The notes beneath the pieces are model-generated. The model ran no database searches and had not been told where the DNA came from. It saw nothing but the letters and a program-made list of their open reading frames with translations. Positions 57,770-64,000 of a stretch of DNA of 64,000 bases are shown here, one piece after another. Numbering within the stretch: the stretch's first letter is position 1; the number at the start of each line of letters is the position of its first letter. The position numbers and the translations under genes were made by a program. The DNA lies in assembly GCA_027924585.1 (NCBI GenBank), contig BSBM01000125.1, forward strand, positions 2,175,001-2,239,000, given 5' to 3'. This DNA is from Larix kaempferi. Its lineage: Eukaryota; Streptophyta; Pinopsida; Pinales; Pinaceae.

Positions 57770-59510
57770 AAGATCCTTCGACTTAACCTTTGAGCTATGG
57801 TGAGAGATGCTCCCCATATAAGGACGGTGTCATCTGCAAATTGAGAATGGTTGATTTCTTTCACCCCTGTTACAATATGGATTCTAGTTATACTTCCATC
57901 TGATATTGTTGCTTATACCCCCCAGAGGCCTCCATGATAATATATAGTAGAGGGAAGAAGGGGCATCCTTGTCTCACTCCTCTTGTATCCTAAAAGAAGT
58001 GGAGCTATCCATGCATTCCCAACACAAGATTTTATCCAAGATATGAATTCTACAGAAAATTCAAACTTTCCAACACTTGATAGAGAAAATTATGATTAAC
58101 CCTATAAAATGCATTGGCCATGTCTAGTCTGATAATCATACATATTTCTCATCTTCTTATGCTTGAATGTATGGCCTCTTGAACCAAAATGTTGTTATCC
58201 AAATGTGTATTTTTTGTATGAACCCTCCTTGATTGGACGATATTATAGACGGCAAGATATCCTTGAGCTTGTTGGATATAATTTTTGTGAGGATATTGTA
58301 TGAGATGTTGCACATGGAGATTAGACTAAACCATTCGAAGGAATATGGGTGGTATTATTTTGGACTTAAATCCAAGAAGGATGAGTTGACCGCTCCTCCC
58401 AATTTGGGATTCTTTTGGGCATGAACCATTTTTTTAGATCCTTGTTAATAATGTTTCAACATAGTCTATAGAAGAGAATTGTGAATCTGTCTACCCAGGT
58501 GCCTTATCAGGTTCCATTCCCCATTTTGATTTTATTATTTCTTCCTCTGATATCCCTTGTACTAATCTAGAGTTGACATCGGGGATGATTAGAGTGGAAA
58601 TGTTGAGCAGAGCATCATGATGAGCCTCTTCATTCCAATGTTCCTCTACCTTGATGTGGGGATCTAAAGTGATTTTATCCATCCTCCTTGATTTTTTCAA
58701 AGTCTTGTATGCTATCTCCATTTGTGCTTTGGATATCCATGTCTGATTTACTAAGAAGGCGCACTTGTGTTCGTTTATGAAAGAAGGTGGTATTTCTATA
58801 TCCTTCCTTCAATTAGATACTTCGGGATTTTAGTCTACAATACCATTCTTCTTGTCAGCATGATTTATGAAGTTCTGATTGTAGATGTTCTTCCGCTTTT
58901 GAGATCCTATTATGTAGTGTCCTTTTTCTCCAAATCCATTTGATGTCTTTCCATCTCTAATTGTTTATCCTTCCTTTCCTGTATGGGGGGTTTTATTTGA
59001 ACCTTGGCTCACGATTTTATCTCTTTTTTTAATCCTCTTTTTTAATTCCCAGAAAAAGAAAGGATATCCTAAGGTTTATTTGTTCCAGGACTTGGATACT
59101 ATTGTCATGAATTCCTTCTTTCTCCCCCAAATAGGATTAAATATGAACGATATTGGGACCATGTTTGGATATTATTCTATTATCAATTATATTGTTCAGT
59201 GACCTCTAATACATTAGAAGAGAGATTTTTAGCAGTCAAATTGAGATTGATCATGAGGAGGTAAATGCAAACAAGGAAATGATCTAATCTTGTTTCCACA
59301 TGGCCTAACCTAGTCCTTTTGTTTTTACATTATAAAAGCCTTTTTTTTGGTTTGATATCTGCTAGGTTGCAATTCTGTATAACGTATTCTACTGATTCCT
59401 TGAATGTATTTCTGACCCTTGACCCCCCATTTTTTGTTCATTTGATAATGCAATGTTTAGATACCCTGCTAGGATGAGATTTAGGTTATGATCTTGATCC
59501 TTCCAATTTA
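57770..59510 (-). pseudogene. LINE ORF2 remnant: endonuclease and RT
   Basis: Endonuclease text NLILAGYLNIALSNEQK near 59480-59435 corresponds to the GDFN motif with Asp changed to Tyr. RT begins ISEEEIIKSKWGMEPDKAPG (58560-58491), then CNISYNILTKIISNKLK, SNQGGFI, and RVRQGCPFFPLYIIMEA. The catalytic FADD is intact at 57840-57829, inside SQFADDTVLIWGAS. Many stops and frameshifts. Confidence 0.75.
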
Positions 59511-59773
59511 GGAGAGAGTTTCAACACTCTTTTTTTTCCAAATTCAAAACATGGATATAAACATTTGATACATGTTGTTGTGATTGGATGTGGATTAGGG
59601 AGCTGAGAATCCAATGCTATGTTGACTATGAGTGAGTGAGACTGAAATTTGATTCATCCCATAAGGTGTCCAAACCTATTGAGGATCCTTTGGAGCTTAC
59701 TTCTACCCCTTTCTTCGTTTCCAAATTTTTCTAGCTTTGCAAAGGAATTCTTGCTCTTGTATTGTTTCCTTGA

Positions 59774-60900
59774 TTAGTAGAATATCAGGTTTTTCCATTC
59801 TGATGATGTCTCTTCGGGATTCTTACTTTTTCCTACTTTCCATCCCTCCACTATTCTAGGAGATGAATTTGATTGTTTACCTTTAGCAGGTGTGTGAATT
59901 CCTTTTGGATTTGGAGGTTTTTGTCTTCTTGATTGTCTAATTACTCGATTTTCCTCATTTATTACTTTTTCCAATGTCAATTGTGTTCCAAGTGTCTTTT
60001 CTCTTTCCACTTCTTCTTCCCTTAATTCTTTTTATGATTTCCTCTCTTTTCTTTCCCTATAGGTAAGGATTGTTCATCTTGTTCCTATGTGGTCTCTTCT
60101 GTTTCTGGGGTTCTTACAATATAGGTTGTGTTCCATTTTATTTAATATATTCCCAAGTCTCTTATTTAGGTTTTGAGAGTGTTATGTATCTATTATAAGA
60201 AGCCATCAGAGGTGTGGCTTTTTTTTGGTTGGATTTCTAGTGGAGATATCCTATTGGATCTGATCTCTAGCTGGGTTTTTGGAATTTCTTTGCCCTTTTT
60301 TGGACCCATCTTATTTTTGAACATTGATCCATTATGTTGATTTCTCTAATCCTTTTGGATATTTTTATTTTTCTTGCATTCCTTCGGAAAATGACCATAT
60401 TCATGATATATTTGAAATTTGAAGGGGAGTTTTTTAGAGTCCAATTGTTGGATGTGCATCCATTCATCCAATATGGTCATAATTTCCTCTACAATTCTTA
60501 CCTCCATATCCACTTCTACACAAATCCTTGCACACGAGAACTGATCTTTCAGCTATACTCTACCTATGTATTTTCCCAGAGCATTTCTTGTTGTTTGCAT
60601 TGGCCAATAGTGAATTGGGAGGTTTGGAAGCCGAACCCATACTATAACAACTGTCAAAATTTCCTAGGCAGGGTAAAATTTTGAATTCCATTTATTGAGA
60701 TAGATCCCTCTTGGCTGCATGAAATACGACCCGTTTCTAAAGATCAAGCCCTGAACTTCTTTAGCCTCAAAATGGAAAACAAAAAATACTTTACCGACAA
60801 AGAAGGATCTGACTTGACCTATAATCAATGGCCATCAATTTGTTTGAAACTAGGACTCCATTAAACATGGGGAGGGCTATATCCCAGTAAAATGTCCAAC
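59774..60900 (-). pseudogene. LINE ORF1 remnant
   Basis: Across frames: ISVLVCKDLCRSGYG-like text near 60540, then SHEYGHFPKECKKNK at about 60420-60365, the second half of a CCHC knuckle whose first two Cys are lost. A basic, low-complexity stretch (RQSRRQKPPNPKG) ends at 59774. It is an RNA-binding ORF1 relic. Confidence 0.55.
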
Positions 60901-60950
60901 CAATCTGTAATATCCCTAATTTGAAAAATTACTCCATTTTGGCCAATTTT

Positions 60951-61849
60951 CGAACCTTGGACTAGTGAAACCCAAATTGCTCCAAAAGTACCCAAATGCT
61001 TTCAAATTCTACATGTATGGGATTGATAGGTCTTAATACATACTAATGTAGCTATTAGACATTTATATATTCATTATAGACATTCAGGGATTGCATTTCT
61101 CTAGGAGGAAAAAAGGGGGAAAAACTAGTAAACTCAAAGGTTAAAAACTCCACTAGTCTATGATCTTTTTGGATTCCCAAAAATTGTACGAACTTCCCTA
61201 TTTTATGAATAGAGACTTGGATTTGATAAAGGACCTCAGGGTCAACCAACATGCATCATTAATAAGGTTCTATGATTTTCTACCACTCCCATAAAATAGA
61301 ATGTTGTGATACATAGAAATATTTAACCAAAACCCCATGGGGCCTGCATATAGTTTTTTGGTCATCAAAATTAAATCATAAGAAGATAAAAAAATCAGCG
61401 AAAAACAAGAGAAATTCTGATGTAAAACAGATATAAAACTACTCCAAAAACTCCATATGAAGATATATGGGAAACTAGCTCGAATCAATAGTTTACTTGG
61501 AAAGTTTACATTAAAGGCATGGAATTTCGAGCTATGGATCCAATGTGCAGCTCATTACAGTGATATACATCAGATAACATAACCATGGAGTCGCAAAATC
61601 ATCCTCCACAAAGTCTACACAACTATGAGTGCGCCATCAACACTAGAACATGGACATTGAGAGAGATTGAGAGAAGAGATAGTAGAGAAAGAGATAGTAG
61701 ATGAACTTGAACTGAAGGGGACTCAAAATTGCATAAAAAAAACCTTCATTAAGCTTTGATAAGAGGTATGAATGGCCTCTCCTCCAACCAACTTGGTGAT
61801 CCAGGTCATGTCCAGGAAGCACAAGGGGGACAACAGTTCGACTGAATGA
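60951..61849. other. unassigned DNA
   Basis: No motif recognised; could include the 5' end of the LINE and the flank of the chromovirus. Confidence 0.3.
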
Positions 61850-62348
61850 GTCGGCTCTATTACGGCGAAAGCAATAAGAAGCAAAATGAGCAAAATCATG
61901 ATTACACTACACAGATAAACACAAATACACACAGACAATATGAAGAATGAAAACTATTCTTATATATTACTTGTAAACAGATCGATTGATTGATTTATGT
62001 TACAATATTATACATGCTTATATAGAATTCAGAGACGCTTGGGTTCCTGTCCATTACATTCAGTTACAAAGAAGAAGTTAGAATGGTTCAACAGTTCAAC
62101 CGTTAAATTTGACCGGAAGACAGAGAGACAGTCTGTCGAAGTTCGACAGTCGCTGGTTGCATGTCAACGCTGCATGTCGATGTCGCGAAGTTGAGACTCG
62201 CTAGAGTTGTGTCGAATCGGAACCTGTCGGATTTTTTGAGTTTGTTGAAGTCATGTCGAGTCGAAACTTGTCGAAGTTGTATCGACATCGATGACTTGTC
62301 GCAGTCGATGTTAGCATTTGAAAACAATGCCAACTGTGATGTGGATCA
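61850..62348 (-). repeat. 3' LTR of the chromovirus (left limit uncertain)
   Basis: The right limit is set by the polypurine tract. U3 (62090-62310) is packed with TGTCGA/TCGACA words. A TATA box TCTATATAAGC lies at 62018-62026. The left limit cannot be fixed because the other LTR is outside the window. Confidence 0.5.
62018..62026 (-). promoter_or_regulatory. TATA box in the chromovirus LTR
   Basis: CTATATAAGC on the minus strand, about 70 bp after the TGTCGA-rich U3 block. Confidence 0.5.
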
Positions 62349-62362
62349 GACCTCCTTCCTTA
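62349..62362 (-). promoter_or_regulatory. polypurine tract of the chromovirus
   Basis: TTAAGGAAGGAGGTC on the minus strand precedes TGATCCACATC, the LTR start. Confidence 0.6.
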
Positions 62363-62412
62363 AGAAACAATGGTCCCCATTGTTTGCTCGTGAAGGTGAG
62401 GAAACTTGTCGG

Positions 62413-63759
62413 TTATTTCAGTAACAGAGTACCACTTTCCTTGAGATGGGAGCTGGCCAACTTTGGAAACCTGAAACAAGGGAATTGTGTTCGTCCTTGT
62501 AAGGCGTACTCGTCATCCCATAGATCAGGCTCCTGAACATCAGGATGGATGTCTTCAGGTTCTGCTATCGGTAATTCATTCTGTTCCAACATTGGTGCAT
62601 GGTATGGTCGAAGTAGATCCACATTAAATACTGGATGTAGACCCAGTCATGCACGAATGTCGAGATGGAAAGCGTTTTCTCCAATCTGCCAAAGAATATT
62701 GTACGGACCATATTGCAAAGGTTTTAAATTATTGAAAGGACCTGTGAAATGCTACTTCTTGAGATGTAACCAGACCATATCCTCAATTTGGAATGAATGA
62801 GGAATACGATGCTTGTCGTGTCGGGCCTTAGATTTCTCGCTTGCTCTTTGCAATATTTCCTGTGCTTGCTTCTGGATGTCGCATATCTGATCTCTGAACT
62901 TGACTGCTTTATCAACTTCTCGTTGGCTGTAGTCGGTGTCACTATTGTGTGTCGAGGAGATGATCAAGTCGATAGGTGCTTAGGGTTGAAATACGTAACA
63001 GATCTCAAATGGAATCTTGCCTGTAGAGTTGTGCTAAGATCGATTGTAGCTGTGCTGGATGTATGGAAGAATTTCATCCCATGTGCATCGATGCTTGTGG
63101 TTGTACATGTGAAGCAGTTGTACTACCAAGCAATTCACAACTTTCGTCTGTCCGTCGGTCTGAGGATGGAAAGCTGACGACAATGAGAGTCGTGTGTCTA
63201 GCAGTTTCCAAAGGGTCTTCCAAAAGATGCTGACGAATTTGGCATCTCGGTCATAAATAATGGTATTTGGTAAACCAAAGTGTTTCCAAACATGTGTAAA
63301 GAAGAGCTGAGCAGTCTGTTGCACTGTCGTGGTCTTCTTACATGGTATGAGAATGGCCATCTTGGAAAATTTGTCGACTACCACTAAGATCGCGTCATGT
63401 TGATGTTTCATAGTAGGATACCCTGTCAAGTAGTCCATAGAAATAGATTCCCATGGTCGACTAGGAACTGGCAAAGGCGTGTACAATCCCTGTCGTCGAT
63501 TAGGCGGTTTAGCAATGGCACAAACCATGCATGATCGAATGTACTTGTTGATGTCAGATTTAAGTGTGGGCCAAAAGAAATACTTCTGCAGAATAGCAAG
63601 TATCTTTTCTACTCCAAAGTGTCCTGCAGTATTGCTGTAGTGCGCATCCCAAATGAGCTGCTGTCGGTGCTCACCGGTCGGTACACAAAGCTGTCCAAGC
63701 TTGTATAGCAAGGTGTCTTTCAGGAAGTAGTCGGAGGTTGATGACTTGTTAGTCTGCAA
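62413..63759 (-). pseudogene. chromovirus integrase and C-terminal domains
   Basis: The HHCC zinc finger is intact (DAHYSNTAGHFG, CMVC). Core: SMDYLTGYP with the first Asp, IYDRDAKF with the second, and PQTDGQTKVVN, where the catalytic Glu of the DDE triad is Lys (AAA codon). A 241-codon block ends at 63034; after two stops the same frame continues with DKAVKFRDQICDIQKQAQEIL and MVWLHLKK, then YGPYNILWQIGENAFHLDI (GPY/F) and HPVFNVDLLRPYH. Near 62510-62370, in another frame, GQLPSQGKWYS and DKFPHL resemble a divergent chromodomain. Confidence 0.85.
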
Positions 63760-63779
63760 CTGTTGGTAGATTGCTGAGA

Positions 63780-64000
63780 AGTCACTGCCGTCCTCCTACA
63801 ACTGTGGCCAAGTGGTTGTGTCGTATCCCTACATACTCATCATTGTCAAAAGGAGAGTAATGGGTGGTCGACTGAGGCAATCGGAGGTGGAATTAGCTTT
63901 ACCTTTCCAATACTTCATCACCAATTGGAATTGCTGTAGGTAATTGATCCATTTGATTTGTCAGTTTTTCTACAATTTTGATTGTGTCGGAGCAAACTGT
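63780..64000 (-). pseudogene. gypsy RNase H C-terminus, partial
   Basis: KWINYLQQFQLVMKYWKGKANSTSDCLSRPP-type text (here shortened: QFQLVMKYWKGK, DCLSRPP) marks the end of the tethered RNase H just upstream of integrase. Stops occur near 63830 and 63800. The start is outside the window. Confidence 0.7.

Larger units (their letters stand above)
57690..60950 (-). mobile_element. second L1-type LINE, heavily decayed
   Basis: Minus-strand order: DUF4283-like and knuckle remnants of ORF1 (60900-60350), charged ORF1 tail (60010-59774), endonuclease (about 59500-58800), RT (58721 to about 57780). Frames change often. The knuckle text HEYGHFPKEC resembles HEYEHLFREC in the LINE at 17809-22390, so the two are related. 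No poly(A) tail or target duplication was found. Confidence 0.7.
61850..64000 (-). mobile_element. Ty3/gypsy chromovirus, 3' half, running off the window
   Basis: On the minus strand, from the right edge: RNase H C-terminus, integrase with zinc finger and core, GPY/F-like domain, a probable divergent chromodomain, polypurine tract and 3' LTR. The 5' LTR, gag, protease and RT would lie beyond 64000. Pol shows in-frame stops but little frameshifting. Confidence 0.8.

Overview
The window looks like intergenic DNA from a large, repeat-rich plant nuclear genome. It is AT-rich and dense in plant-type Ty1/copia and Ty3/gypsy LTR retrotransposons, L1-type LINEs, a SINE and foldback elements. Primer-binding sites match the plant initiator-methionine tRNA pattern, and no intact host gene is visible. 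Most elements are old, with stops, frameshifts and 4-9% LTR divergence. That suits a slow-turnover genome such as a gymnosperm, but the species cannot be named from this sequence.

Layout. 1-840: a CACTA-like terminus with a 33-bp subterminal repeat array. 840-5990: mostly unassigned. 5997-15849: a copia element carrying only gag and protease (TSD ATGAG), split in its 5' LTR by a second, minus-strand copia element at 6144-12264 (TSD TTTTA). 15862-17602: a probable long gypsy LTR. 17809-22390: a decayed minus-strand LINE. 22400-32270: unassigned DNA holding a SINE with an 18-bp target duplication (24850-25074), two foldback elements and a perfect 91-bp tandem duplication. 32280-34922: a short non-autonomous LTR element (TSD TAATT) carrying an ORF that resembles a host ARGLU1-type protein. 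37637 to about 42140: a decayed plus-strand copia element related to the one at 6144-12264. 43528-44058: a second copy of the 24.2-kb foldback family.

45977 to about 56000: a decayed minus-strand Ty3/gypsy element whose extra RNase H domain lies downstream of integrase. That domain is split by a complete copia element at 46136-51870 (TSD CAAGG). The copia gag-pol frame is preserved over 1,344 codons with nine nonsense codons and no frameshift. 57465-57543: a possible stray host exon. 57690-60950: a second decayed LINE. 61850-64000: the 3' half of a minus-strand gypsy chromovirus that runs off the window.

The genes do not form a host pathway; they are parts of separate mobile elements. The best leads are the ARGLU1-like capture at 32280-34922, the RNase H-after-integrase gypsy, and the two copia relatives that share a non-coding spacer in place of protease and integrase.
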